Positions 51,324 to 60,030 of a stretch of 64,000 nt of DNA are shown piece by piece; the first letter of the stretch is position 1; the number at the start of each line of letters is the position of its first letter. The notes under the pieces are model-generated. The model worked only from the letters and a program-made list of their open reading frames with translations. It was not told the DNA's origin and did no database searches. The DNA comes from a virus, in the IMG/VR virus record IMGVR_UViG_3300024289_000028, positions 1 to 64,000 of that record. One strand, given 5' to 3'. The position numbers and the translations under genes were made by a program.

Positions 51324-51758
51324 TTATTTTGCCTTTTTATGTTCTTCTAGGCGTTGCCTTAGTATGTTTGAACCGCCTACTCTGACGTTTATAATGCCAT
51401 TATAATATTCGTCAGTTTCTAAAACTCTGCGTTCAAACTGCTCTCTTGCCTCTAAATAGGACATTTCTGCCTTGGATTTGCAAAGATAAAGTATTTCTCT
51501 AGTGAAGTTTCCGGGACCTAATGCTTGGACGTCTGCGTTTAACCTATCAGAAGAACCCCAGTAATCGCGCCAATCGCTTTCAACTACGGATCTACGTTTA
51601 AGTTTTTTGCCTTTGAGTGGTGGTTTAGTACGTTTAAATTGTGCTAATTTCTTGCCTATGTACTTCTGCCCGGTTTGTGTGTTCGTGATGAGATAAACAA
51701 AGCCAATATAGCCTTCTGGTATTTCGTTTATTGGTTGATTTTGATACGTCCATTGCAC
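51324..51758 (-). CDS. GIY-YIG nuclease domain protein
   Basis: A 144-aa protein. The GIY-YIG core is GFVYLITNTQTGQKYIGKKL (residues ~18-37), followed by a basic loop (KRTKPPLKGKKLKRRS), a WRDYWGSSDRL block and the helix with the expected acidic residue (SYLEAREQFERRVL), then a YNG.INVR tail. The family includes homing endonucleases and phage degradative nucleases such as T4 EndoII. No separate DNA-binding domain is seen. It abuts the 76-aa gene and is last in the gp47-gp46 operon, bordering the structured non-coding region. Confidence 0.75.
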   Translation of the reverse strand: MQWTYQNQPINEIPEGYIGFVYLITNTQTGQKYIGKKLAQFKRTKPPLKGKKLKRRSVVESDWRDYWGSSDRLNADVQALGPGNFTREILYLCKSKAEMSYLEAREQFERRVLETDEYYNGIINVRVGGSNILRQRLEEHKKAK

Positions 51759-51989
51759 TCACTTAGTTATTTTAGGCGGTCTTCCAACCATGCCTTTTCT
51801 GGCTAACTTTCGTTGTTCGCGTTTTTCTTGTATCTCAACTCGCCTTTTTGATGCCTCGTTGCGTATTTCTGATAGCCAATATCGTGCCTTAATGCCTGCT
51901 TCATCTGAGCCTTTGTATTCAAATCGTTCTTGCCACTTAAAATATTCCTGAAAAGCAGCAATCATACGATCGTGCGATTCTGTTGTCAT
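51759..51989 (-). CDS. Small basic helical protein
   Basis: A 76-aa protein with an aromatic helix (MIAAFQEYFKWQERFEYKG), a long charged helix (IRNEASKRRVEIQEKREQRK) and a C-terminal GMVGRPPKITK with an AT-hook-like GRPP. Nucleic acid binding is plausible. Overlaps the oxygenase gene by 4 bp. Family not recognised with certainty. Confidence 0.65.
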   Translation of the reverse strand: MTTESHDRMIAAFQEYFKWQERFEYKGSDEAGIKARYWLSEIRNEASKRRVEIQEKREQRKLARKGMVGRPPKITK

Positions 51990-52540
51990 AACAAAGGAGG
52001 GCCTTCAAAGAATTGAATAAGTGTTTTTCTAGTGCCTTTGGTTACTGGATCAACTTTATGAGGAACCCAGCTAGGAAAAACTAACAATGTTCCTGGCAAT
52101 CTAAATTCTTCAATTACATGAGGACCGTTGAAAAATAAACTTATATCACCGCCCTCATACGGTTCGTCAGATAAGTTTAGTAATGCTGTTAATTTAATAT
52201 CCTTAATACCATCTCTTCTCCCGTCGGTGTGCCAATCATATTCGCCGTTGGTTTTAGAATCGTAGGTATTGTAACTTAATATTGACTCGTACCCAATTGC
52301 GTCAAGATGAAATCTAAAAGCAAGGTTGTTAATAACACCAATTGATTCATAAAATTTTTCTAATTCGGGGGATATAAATTTTCTGTTGATAAATTTTACA
52401 TCGGCAGTTTTAGTTGCTCCATCTGCAGGAACATCTTTTACAGAATCGTCTCTATTATAATGTAATAGAATTAAAGTCCTGAGTTCTTCACACATTTCTG
52501 GTGTATAAAGTTCTTTAACATAATAAAAGTCATAAATCAT
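51986..52540 (-). CDS. 2-oxoglutarate/Fe(II)-dependent oxygenase (prolyl 4-hydroxylase-like)
   Basis: A 184-aa double-stranded beta-helix enzyme. Iron ligands: H-x-D in YDWHTDGR and the distal His in PSWVPHKVDPV; the 2OG-binding Arg is in KGTRKTLIQFF. YEGGDISLFF and GTLLVFPSWVPH are the usual strands. Substrate (protein, nucleotide or glycan) unknown. Such genes are frequent in T4-like phages of aquatic bacteria. Overlaps both neighbours by 4 bp, so it is translated with gp46 and gp47. Confidence 0.85.
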   Translation of the reverse strand: MIYDFYYVKELYTPEMCEELRTLILLHYNRDDSVKDVPADGATKTADVKFINRKFISPELEKFYESIGVINNLAFRFHLDAIGYESILSYNTYDSKTNGEYDWHTDGRRDGIKDIKLTALLNLSDEPYEGGDISLFFNGPHVIEEFRLPGTLLVFPSWVPHKVDPVTKGTRKTLIQFFEGPPLL

Positions 52541-54315
52541 TCTATAATCTCCACATCGTTGCTGTAACTGGTAAATCCGTTTTCTTTAATAACTTTTAAC
52601 ACATGATTTACTCGATTTGTTAGATCATCTCTGTGAGAAATTAAGAAAACATTTTTATTTCTTTCTCTAGTCATCTTCTTAAGTACCGCAATACTTGATT
52701 CTACTCCGCTGGCATCCATGCCGCTGTCTACAAGCTCATCAATAAACAACAGGTTGATAGGATGATAAAGATTTTCCCACACATCTCGGAACGCCCAAGA
52801 TAGAGATAAAATCAATCTGTTGCGTTCACCTCGACTTAAATTATCAAAATCTAGGTCCTGGCCTAATTGAGTAATAATAACACTAAGATCATTTTGAAAT
52901 TCTACAATATGAGGCAATCCTATTCTATCTAGATAATGAGTTAATCGTTGATTTAAGAATGCTAAGTTTTGATCGATAATACGTTTACGTACAAAACTAT
53001 CTTTATTTGTTAAAAGTTTATGTAAAAACTCCTGATGATCTTTAACTCTTACAAGTTCGTTTAGGTTATTCCAGTCAATTTCTTGAACAGCAGTATTTTT
53101 TAATTCTAAGATTTGATCATCATAAGGGTTTTCTTCTGCTTCTTTAATAGTAGCATCTCTTTCTAACCCATCTAATGTGTTTTTATGATTAAGTGCTTCT
53201 TCTAAATTGTCATAAGTTACTTTTGGACAAGCAGTTAGCTCACCTAATAATGCCATTGCTTCGTTAAGAGTTGATAGTTCTTCTAAGTGTTCGTTAATAG
53301 AACCTTTACTTTCTTCAACTTGTTGAGCTTTTGCTACAAGCATTTCTTCATGTTTGTCATCATGTAACTCTTGACCACAAGCATGGCATTTATGATCTGC
53401 AAGACTAATAAGCTCTTTTTCTAATTTAGAAAGGACTTTTTGTTCTTTTTCTAATGCCGCTGTTTGTTTAGCAATTAAAGAATTAAGGTTATCTTTTTCT
53501 TTTTTGTTTTTATTCCATTCAACTAATGCTCGTTGATTTGATATTTCTTCTTCAATGTCAATTTGCATTAAACGATCAATACTTTTAAGTATATTTTCAA
53601 GAGAGGACTCTTTTTGATCGTTCCACATTTTTTGTTTACGCTCTAACGCTTCAATGCTTTGTTGAATGCGTTCATTACTAGCTTTAATTGTTTCTATTTT
53701 AGTATTTTCTGAAGTAATAGCATCTTTTGTTTGTTTGATTTGTTCTTTTAAATTTTCTGCTTTTTCTGATAAAAGTGTAATACCTAGTAATTGTTCAATA
53801 ACGCTTCTTTGATCAGCAGCCTTCATTGATAAGAACGGTTCAGTATAAGTGTTCAACGCTAAAATGTGTTTAAACATTTCGTGACTCATACCAAATACAT
53901 CTTCAATTGCTTTTTGTGTTTCTCGACTATCGCCTTGAGATTCGTCAAGGTCCTGTAATTCTTGTTCTTGACCGTTAATGCTAAATTTTAACAAGTTTGG
54001 TTTTCTACCACGTTCAATGTGATATTCAACGCCGTGTTTTTCAAAACTAATTGTGACTAACATTCCCTTTTGATTAATCTTGTTGATAAGGTTGTCACGT
54101 TTAATATTAGTCAGGGCTTGACCGTAGATCGCATAACTCAAGCCATTGATGATAGTTGTTTTGCCCGTACCGTTGCGAGCCCCAGAATCATCACCTCCTA
54201 GATCTAGATTTTCACCTAAGACTAGAGTTAATTGACCACGGTCAAAATCGATGGCTTGAGTTTGATTACCCACGCTCATGAAATTTCTTACGGTTAGATT
54301 CTTAATTTTAATCAT
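52537..54315 (-). CDS. 46: Recombination endonuclease subunit gp46 (SbcC/Rad50-like)
   Basis: A 592-aa ABC-type ATPase, partner of gp47, acting in double-strand-break resection, recombination-dependent replication and host DNA degradation. Walker A is GARNGTGKT (residues 45-53), a zinc hook CHAC lies near residue 309 within long coiled coils, the signature motif LSRGERNRL is near 493, and Walker B LLFIDELVDSG is near 523. Length is close to T4 gp46 (560 aa). Confidence 0.95.
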   Translation of the reverse strand: MIKIKNLTVRNFMSVGNQTQAIDFDRGQLTLVLGENLDLGGDDSGARNGTGKTTIINGLSYAIYGQALTNIKRDNLINKINQKGMLVTISFEKHGVEYHIERGRKPNLLKFSINGQEQELQDLDESQGDSRETQKAIEDVFGMSHEMFKHILALNTYTEPFLSMKAADQRSVIEQLLGITLLSEKAENLKEQIKQTKDAITSENTKIETIKASNERIQQSIEALERKQKMWNDQKESSLENILKSIDRLMQIDIEEEISNQRALVEWNKNKKEKDNLNSLIAKQTAALEKEQKVLSKLEKELISLADHKCHACGQELHDDKHEEMLVAKAQQVEESKGSINEHLEELSTLNEAMALLGELTACPKVTYDNLEEALNHKNTLDGLERDATIKEAEENPYDDQILELKNTAVQEIDWNNLNELVRVKDHQEFLHKLLTNKDSFVRKRIIDQNLAFLNQRLTHYLDRIGLPHIVEFQNDLSVIITQLGQDLDFDNLSRGERNRLILSLSWAFRDVWENLYHPINLLFIDELVDSGMDASGVESSIAVLKKMTRERNKNVFLISHRDDLTNRVNHVLKVIKENGFTSYSNDVEIIE

Positions 54316-55322
54316 AGTTCTTTATAAATCTCTAATAGGAGTCCTTTATCGTATGTGTCGCTTTCAATAGCATTGATTTGATTGATAACAATGGTATCAA
54401 CACTTTCAAATTCAATATCGATAGGCGAAGCACTCGATTCAACTTCTACCTTTTCTGGAATAAGCATTAATTCTCGCAAATCGTATTGCGGCATGAATTG
54501 CTCTTTAATGAAATTTGCTTCTTCAAATGTAATAGGTAAGTCAATAGTAACACGACAATGCATTTTTGGTCTTAACAATGCGTCGGGAGTATCAATTATT
54601 TGACTTAGCTTGTAGGTACGATATACTGGTTGATTAGCCCAAGTTTTGTATTGGGGTTTGCCTCCCCACTCTAATAACATCATACCTCGATCGTCATCAC
54701 CTGCATCGGCGTAATTGTGCGGAAATGCATTACCAATATACACTATGTTTCCTGTAGCTTGGCGTTTGTGAAAATGCCCGCTAAACACATAATCTTGATT
54801 TACAAAATGGTTTCTTTGCAACTGGCCATGATCGGGCATTTGAATCATAGCATTCATGTAGAAGCTTGGTAATTCTAAATGTCCAAAAATATATTTGCTT
54901 TTAATTTTTGGAATATCTTTCCATTCGTCTCCTACTAACCAAGGGAGTATTGTTACATTTCCATCTGTAAAGGGTTCTTTAATAGGAGTTACATTTGGAA
55001 ACAATCGCATAAATTCAATTGAATTGATTTCTCGTTTGTCTTTATAAAACAAATCGTGATTGCCTAAAATAAAATAGACTTTTTCAAAAGATGCGTTTAA
55101 TCGTTCTAGGTTAGACACCGTATAATTCATAGTGCTAACATCTGTAGTTGATCGATTGTGATGCCAGTCGCCTAAGAAGATGCAAGTTTCTGCACCTTCT
55201 TCTTTAGCAGTATCACAAAACCATTTAACAAATTCTTCACAATCAATGTTGTGAGTTCTGCTTCCTGATTTTAATCCAAAGTGTATATCCGTAAAACATG
55301 CGGCTTTTTTAAATAGATTCAT
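54312..55322 (-). CDS. 47: Recombination endonuclease subunit gp47 (SbcD/Mre11-like)
   Basis: A 336-aa metallophosphoesterase. Metal ligands are seen in FTDIHFG (residues 10-16), FLGDWHHNRS, YFILGNHD, FGHLELP and FSGHFHKRQ, all five Mre11-type motifs in order. It forms the nuclease with gp46, whose gene overlaps by 4 bp. Length matches T4 gp47 (339 aa). Confidence 0.95.
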   Translation of the reverse strand: MNLFKKAACFTDIHFGLKSGSRTHNIDCEEFVKWFCDTAKEEGAETCIFLGDWHHNRSTTDVSTMNYTVSNLERLNASFEKVYFILGNHDLFYKDKREINSIEFMRLFPNVTPIKEPFTDGNVTILPWLVGDEWKDIPKIKSKYIFGHLELPSFYMNAMIQMPDHGQLQRNHFVNQDYVFSGHFHKRQATGNIVYIGNAFPHNYADAGDDDRGMMLLEWGGKPQYKTWANQPVYRTYKLSQIIDTPDALLRPKMHCRVTIDLPITFEEANFIKEQFMPQYDLRELMLIPEKVEVESSASPIDIEFESVDTIVINQINAIESDTYDKGLLLEIYKEL

Positions 55323-55353
55323 ATGACGAGTTTAATATAATTTTTATTAAAGG

Positions 55354-56202
55354 TCAATCCCAATCATTACCATTATCGATAGTAACAGGAGCGGTAGCAG
55401 GACCACTACCACTACCCCATTGACGAGTCCAACTTGGATTCATACCGTTCATTTCCAGTATGTCGTCTCTGATGTTCTGGTTACGTTTTTCAATGTTAAT
55501 GATCCGCACGAATGAATTAGTGACAGCAGCAGTATAATAAGCAAAAGGATTATCGGATTTGCTTTCATCAAATTGTAGTCCTATCTGTGTTAGCTGTAAA
55601 ATAGCCTGCCCTTTCATTTCGTCATTATAGGTATATCCTCTAACGTTGCCTCTAGTCGCATATCGGTCACATAATTTTAAAAACATTCGAGCTAGATTAC
55701 TAGTCATTTGGCCGTGGTCTTTGCTAAATGCTCCGGTGTTAATATCACCTTTCCAGTGGCTTTTTACAACACATATTAGATTACCGTTGGTATCAAATTT
55801 CCAATGTTGAAAGGGCGGAAAATTTACTTTTTCATGACCGTCGCTGGTATTTTTAACGGTCTTTTTTCTTCCTGGAGCAAGAGGAATATGTTCAAAGGTC
55901 ATAACTCTAAAGACTACATCATTCTTGTCAATTTTTTTATAGTCTATTTCAAATTCTTTTGCGGGAATTTTTTTACCTTGCGCTAACATTGCTGCTTCGT
56001 GGTTAATTTTTGCTAACCTAGAAGCTCTGTTTCTTTTTGCTTCGGCAATTGTCCTGATATTAATTTTGGACAAGTTTGGTACAATCATATCATACTCTAA
56101 AAATGCTTTATCTGTGCATGAGCAGTATGTATTTTTGCTTAAATGTATCTCTCTTAGTAAGTCTTTGTTTGTTAGGTACTTAATTTTAGGTACGGTATTC
56201 AT
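55354..56202 (-). CDS. 55: Late-transcription sigma factor gp55
   Basis: A 282-aa protein. The gp55 core is at residues ~180-260: MTSNLARMFLKLCDRYATRG, then YNDEMKGQAILQLTQIGLQF, then NPFAYYTAAVTNSFVRIINI, a sigma-70 region 2-like helix set that reads the late promoter. T4 gp55 has 185 aa; here an N-terminal ~90 residues and a middle segment (VMTFEHIPLAPGRKK, FPPFQHWKFDTNGNLICVVK) are extra. AAGGGAG precedes the ATG. The late octamers in this window are its predicted targets. Confidence 0.92.
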   Translation of the reverse strand: MNTVPKIKYLTNKDLLREIHLSKNTYCSCTDKAFLEYDMIVPNLSKINIRTIAEAKRNRASRLAKINHEAAMLAQGKKIPAKEFEIDYKKIDKNDVVFRVMTFEHIPLAPGRKKTVKNTSDGHEKVNFPPFQHWKFDTNGNLICVVKSHWKGDINTGAFSKDHGQMTSNLARMFLKLCDRYATRGNVRGYTYNDEMKGQAILQLTQIGLQFDESKSDNPFAYYTAAVTNSFVRIINIEKRNQNIRDDILEMNGMNPSWTRQWGSGSGPATAPVTIDNGNDWD

Positions 56203-56249
56203 TCAGTATATATCTCCCTTTTATTAATATAATAGCACATTTTGACAAG

Positions 56250-56257
56250 AATAAATA
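56250..56257 (+). promoter_or_regulatory. Late promoter AATAAATA for the baseplate operon
   Basis: Plus-strand NATAAATA octamer 20 bp upstream of the gp48 start, followed by GGAG. It lies in the 74-bp gap divergent from gp55. Confidence 0.65.
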
Positions 56258-56276
56258 GACTAAACGGAGTCTTTTT

Positions 56277-57410
56277 ATGCCATTATCGCTTAATCCATTA
56301 GCCCAATTAGTTAACAATGTTTCTCAAAGTATTAGCGGAGCCGCTAACCAAGCAGGAGCCGGCTTAAACAACATGACCGCTTCTTTATCTAAAACAAATT
56401 TAGATTCTGTAACTTCTCGTCTTTCCGGCGGATTAGGCAGCGGATTAAATGGAGTTACAGCGGGTGTTGGTAATGCAATTGACCAAGGAATGGCAGGCGT
56501 TAAAGGATTAACAGGCTCAATTGGAGGCGCCGGCCTTCCAGCATTAGGCGGCATAACAGGACAAGCACAAAACTTAGTATCTAAAGTTGGTACGGGTGTT
56601 GGTGCTATTAGTAACGTTACTTCTGACATTGCTACCTCTCTTAATAAATTAGGCGGTGGAAATATTGCTGGCGGACTACTTGGTGTTGCAGGTGCTATTT
56701 CCAAAGCCGCTGGACAATTAAACAATATTCTAAGTCTTGCTAGAGGAATAAACTTACCGTCAAATGCAGAGTTATTTCAAACACGAGGCGCGGTAGTATC
56801 AATGACACCAGTGCCAGGAAATGATTGGCGTGTTAGAATCAACTGCAATTGGGAATTGTTTAACTCTCCTTTGTTTGACGCAACTCTTAAGGAAACCGGC
56901 GGACTCGCTTGGCCATACTTGCCAAACATCACGGTATCTTCAAAGGCAAACTACAGCCAATTAGATCCTGTGCATAATATATATCCATTCCAGGCCTATA
57001 AGAGTAGTGCTATTGAAGACATTCAAATTAGTGGAGAGTTTTCAGTTGAAACTGAAAAAGATGCTTACTACTGGATAGCTGCCACCACTTGGTTAAGAAC
57101 CGTTACTAAAATGTTTTATGGTACAGGACCAAACGTTGGTAATCCGCCTATTATTTGTCAACTAACCGGCTATGGAAGTAATGTATTCAACACCGTTCCT
57201 GTAGTAATCAAAGCAACAAGTTTTGATTTTAAAGAAGATGTTCAATACATTAAATGTCAAACAGATACAATGTCGCAACCAACATGGGTACCGACACTAA
57301 GTACTATCTCGGTGACGGTATCGCCAATTTATAACAGAGCAAGACTACGTCAATTTAGTTTAGAAGATTTTGCTTCTGGCAATACAGCAAACACAACAGG
57401 ATTCCTATAA
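56277..57410 (+). CDS. 48: Baseplate tail-tube cap protein (gp48)
   Basis: A 377-aa protein that joins baseplate and tail tube. The first ~155 residues are Gly/Ala/Ser-rich and flexible. The conserved part has DWRVRINCNWELFNSPLF, LAWPYLPNITVSSKANYS, PFQAYKSSAIEDIQISGEFS and AYYWIAATTWLRTVTKMFYG, matching the gp48/gp54 tube-like fold. Length is like T4 gp48 (364 aa). It heads the baseplate operon. gp54 is the alternative name, being a related fold, but is less likely. Confidence 0.85.
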   Translation: MPLSLNPLAQLVNNVSQSISGAANQAGAGLNNMTASLSKTNLDSVTSRLSGGLGSGLNGVTAGVGNAIDQGMAGVKGLTGSIGGAGLPALGGITGQAQNLVSKVGTGVGAISNVTSDIATSLNKLGGGNIAGGLLGVAGAISKAAGQLNNILSLARGINLPSNAELFQTRGAVVSMTPVPGNDWRVRINCNWELFNSPLFDATLKETGGLAWPYLPNITVSSKANYSQLDPVHNIYPFQAYKSSAIEDIQISGEFSVETEKDAYYWIAATTWLRTVTKMFYGTGPNVGNPPIICQLTGYGSNVFNTVPVVIKATSFDFKEDVQYIKCQTDTMSQPTWVPTLSTISVTVSPIYNRARLRQFSLEDFASGNTANTTGFL

Positions 57411-57411
57411 C

Positions 57412-57711
57412 ATGGCAAAGTATAGACAAAGTTCACCTTATTTTCTTACTAAACAAAACAATTTGTATCTTGAATTGTTGTCTATCAGACCCATTCCTGC
57501 AGAGACTGATGATTTCAAATACAAAATAGAAAATCAATACAAACACAGACCGGATTTATTGTCCTATGATTTGTATGGAACACCAAAACTATGGTGGGTT
57601 TTTGTTCAAAGAAATATGGATGTTATTAAAGATCCAATATATGATTTTGAACCCGGAACAGAAATTTATCTTCCAAAAAAAAGCAATCTAGAAAGATTTT
57701 TAGGAATATAA
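57412..57711 (+). CDS. 53: Baseplate wedge protein (gp53)
   Basis: A 99-aa protein matching the gp53 family: PYFLTKQNNLYLELLSIRPI, then YKHRPDLLSYDLYGTPKLWW and a LysM-like C terminus (DPIYDFEPGTEIYLPKKSNL). It is about half the size of T4 gp53 (196 aa) and keeps mainly the conserved core. I chose the ATG at 57412, 1 bp after the gp48 stop with AGGA upstream; an earlier ATG would overlap gp48. Confidence 0.85.
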   Translation: MAKYRQSSPYFLTKQNNLYLELLSIRPIPAETDDFKYKIENQYKHRPDLLSYDLYGTPKLWWVFVQRNMDVIKDPIYDFEPGTEIYLPKKSNLERFLGI

Positions 57712-57712
57712 T

Positions 57713-60022
57713 ATGGCTTTAGGATTACGAGACATTGGTCAAGTATTTGGTGCAGCATTAACTAAACCAGACGGTACAGGAATCGATCCAACTGCAACAG
57801 CATCAAACCTTGGACTTGGTTTTGCAAAAACTTCATCAGACATAAAGTTAAGTTTATTGCAGGGAAAAACACCTGCAGGAACTGATGCCAGAGCAACTAT
57901 TAGTGCAGGTAGCAAAGAAAATATTAAACCTAAACAACGAGGGTTTGCTAATCAGTTAGAACAATTTGCATCATATAATGTTTTATGGACGTTGGCATGT
58001 TTAAAACCCGAGGAAGCAAATAATCCTTACCTATACAGAAATTCTGCATTCGTTGAAAAACAAGTTGTATTTTCGTCTGGCGGAAGATATGATCAGGAAA
58101 GAGCAGCAACAGCCTACGGAGCCCCTGAATACTTTATTCAAAACTTTTCTATGGATACCTTAATGACAGGTACTCCTGCTACAGGCTCTTCAAATGCTAT
58201 TAACTTTACCTTTGAAATTATAGAACCTTACAGCATGGGATTGTTTTTACAGAGTCTTCAGGTTGCGGCTCTGGCAGCAGGATATCCAAGTTATCTTGAA
58301 GAAGCAGTATATTGTTTAAAAATGGAATTTGTAGGATTTGATCAAGATATGAAATCCTATGCTTCTATAAAACCAAAATTCTTTTTAATGTTGTTAAAGA
58401 AAACAACTTTTAATGTTACAGAATCTGGAAGCACTTATAAATTTGAAGCCATTGTTTATAATCAAGAAGGATTTTCTGAAACCTACACAGCATTAAAAAC
58501 TGATATAGCAATCACAGGAAGTACCGTAAAAGAATTATTAGCAGGCAGAGAAAGAAGTTTAACAACGGTTCTTAATGAGCACGAACAAAAATCTGTTCCT
58601 GAATTAAAAACGTACCCAGACAAGTACGAAATACATTTTCCAGAAAATTCATTTGATCCAATCCCTGGAGTTGGACCAGACGATGCAGACAACAGAGCAG
58701 TAATAAACACATCAAATGAACGAGTAATTTCAAAAAGTGCATCTTATGCTAATCCAGAGGACGATCCGGCATTTTTTATTTCAAACGCTATAGGCAATGC
58801 AAGTTTTAATTTCCAGGCAGACTCAGGAGGAAACTATGTTGCCCCAAAAGCAGAAGATGCATATGACGAAAGCACAGGAAAAGTTAATAGAGATAAAGTT
58901 TCAATAAATGCAAAAGAAAGAACATTTAACTATGCTCAAAAACAATCAATATTAGAAGTTATTACACAAGCCATTGAAGAATCCGATTATGCAGCTAAGG
59001 CATTAAAAGAATCTAATATTGATCCAACTGGTATGATTAATTGGTTTAGAATTGATGTTCAAACACAGCTTTTGAATTGGGATCCTAAATTTAAAAAATA
59101 TTCAAAACGTATTATTTTTAGAGTAATGCCATACAAAATTCATAATTCGGTTTTTACAAATCCTAATGCAGTCCCTTTAGGATATGACCAGTTAGAAGAA
59201 CAAATAGTTAAACAATACAATTACATCTATACAGGTACAAATAATGATTTATTAAGATTTGATATACAAATTAATAATTCTTTTTATACCGCAGTTGCAT
59301 CAAATAGAATTGAAGATGCAGGCCGCCTTGCAAATAAAGATTTACAAACATCAGGCGATCCGCAACAAAACAAAGCAGAAGTTGAAAAAGGATCGGGAGG
59401 AGTAACAGCAGCTAAGAGTCCTACAGGAAGTAGGCCGGTTGCACAGGATGTAAATGCTATTAAACTACCGTTTGGCGGTTCTGGAAATTTAACTGATGAA
59501 CAAGTAGTTGCTAATAATTTTCACAAAGCATTCCTTGAAAGTTCTCAAGCTGAAATGGTAAAAATTTCAGCAGAAATTATTGGAGATCCTTACTGGATGG
59601 TAGATAGCGGCATGGGCGGATATTTTGCAGGCCCAGGAGCCACAGATCAAATTACCGAAGACGGGACAGCAAACTATGAAGCAGGTGATACATTCATCTA
59701 TATGAGATTTAGAACACCGATTGAACCAATGGAAGAAAAAGGAACTTATTTGTTTGTTGGAGAATCAGATAGTCCCTTTAGCGGCATTTATAAAGTTATT
59801 AAATGTCAAAATAATTTTTCTGAAGGATTGTTTAAACAAACACTAGAGTGTATTAGAATGCCTCTACAACCTAACGATCTTGATGACAAAGTTGATCCAG
59901 ATAAACAAAGTACTCTTATGTACAATACAGATAAAGTTAAACCAGAATCGTCATCTCCTGTTGACACTGATGATGCCGGTGATGAGGGTGAACCGTCAGA
60001 TCCACCTACATATTTTGCTTGA
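57713..60022 (+). CDS. Large baseplate hub-associated structural protein
   Basis: A 769-aa protein. Order: Gly/Thr N terminus, FASYNVLWTLACLKPEEANN (residues ~82-101), beta-rich FNFTFEIIEP-type domain (INFTFEIIEPYSMGLFLQSL), KSYASIKPKFFLMLLKKTTF, later IIFRVMPYKIHNSVF, FDIQINNSFYTAVASNR, and a C-terminal DTFIYMRFRTPIEPMEEKGT with YKVIKCQNNFSEGLFKQTLE. The last block resembles LysM/hub proteins that contact the spike. It lies just before gp5, so it may replace gp27 as hub ring protein. That is inference; the ~40-residue Asp-rich tail is disordered. Confidence 0.6.
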   Translation: MALGLRDIGQVFGAALTKPDGTGIDPTATASNLGLGFAKTSSDIKLSLLQGKTPAGTDARATISAGSKENIKPKQRGFANQLEQFASYNVLWTLACLKPEEANNPYLYRNSAFVEKQVVFSSGGRYDQERAATAYGAPEYFIQNFSMDTLMTGTPATGSSNAINFTFEIIEPYSMGLFLQSLQVAALAAGYPSYLEEAVYCLKMEFVGFDQDMKSYASIKPKFFLMLLKKTTFNVTESGSTYKFEAIVYNQEGFSETYTALKTDIAITGSTVKELLAGRERSLTTVLNEHEQKSVPELKTYPDKYEIHFPENSFDPIPGVGPDDADNRAVINTSNERVISKSASYANPEDDPAFFISNAIGNASFNFQADSGGNYVAPKAEDAYDESTGKVNRDKVSINAKERTFNYAQKQSILEVITQAIEESDYAAKALKESNIDPTGMINWFRIDVQTQLLNWDPKFKKYSKRIIFRVMPYKIHNSVFTNPNAVPLGYDQLEEQIVKQYNYIYTGTNNDLLRFDIQINNSFYTAVASNRIEDAGRLANKDLQTSGDPQQNKAEVEKGSGGVTAAKSPTGSRPVAQDVNAIKLPFGGSGNLTDEQVVANNFHKAFLESSQAEMVKISAEIIGDPYWMVDSGMGGYFAGPGATDQITEDGTANYEAGDTFIYMRFRTPIEPMEEKGTYLFVGESDSPFSGIYKVIKCQNNFSEGLFKQTLECIRMPLQPNDLDDKVDPDKQSTLMYNTDKVKPESSSPVDTDDAGDEGEPSDPPTYFA

Positions 60023-60030
60023 GGTAATAA

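Noticed and set aside
56220-56248. Sigma-70-type early promoter for gp55 (TTGTCA on the minus strand)
   Set aside because: The -35-like element is good but no acceptable -10 lies at 16-18 bp spacing.
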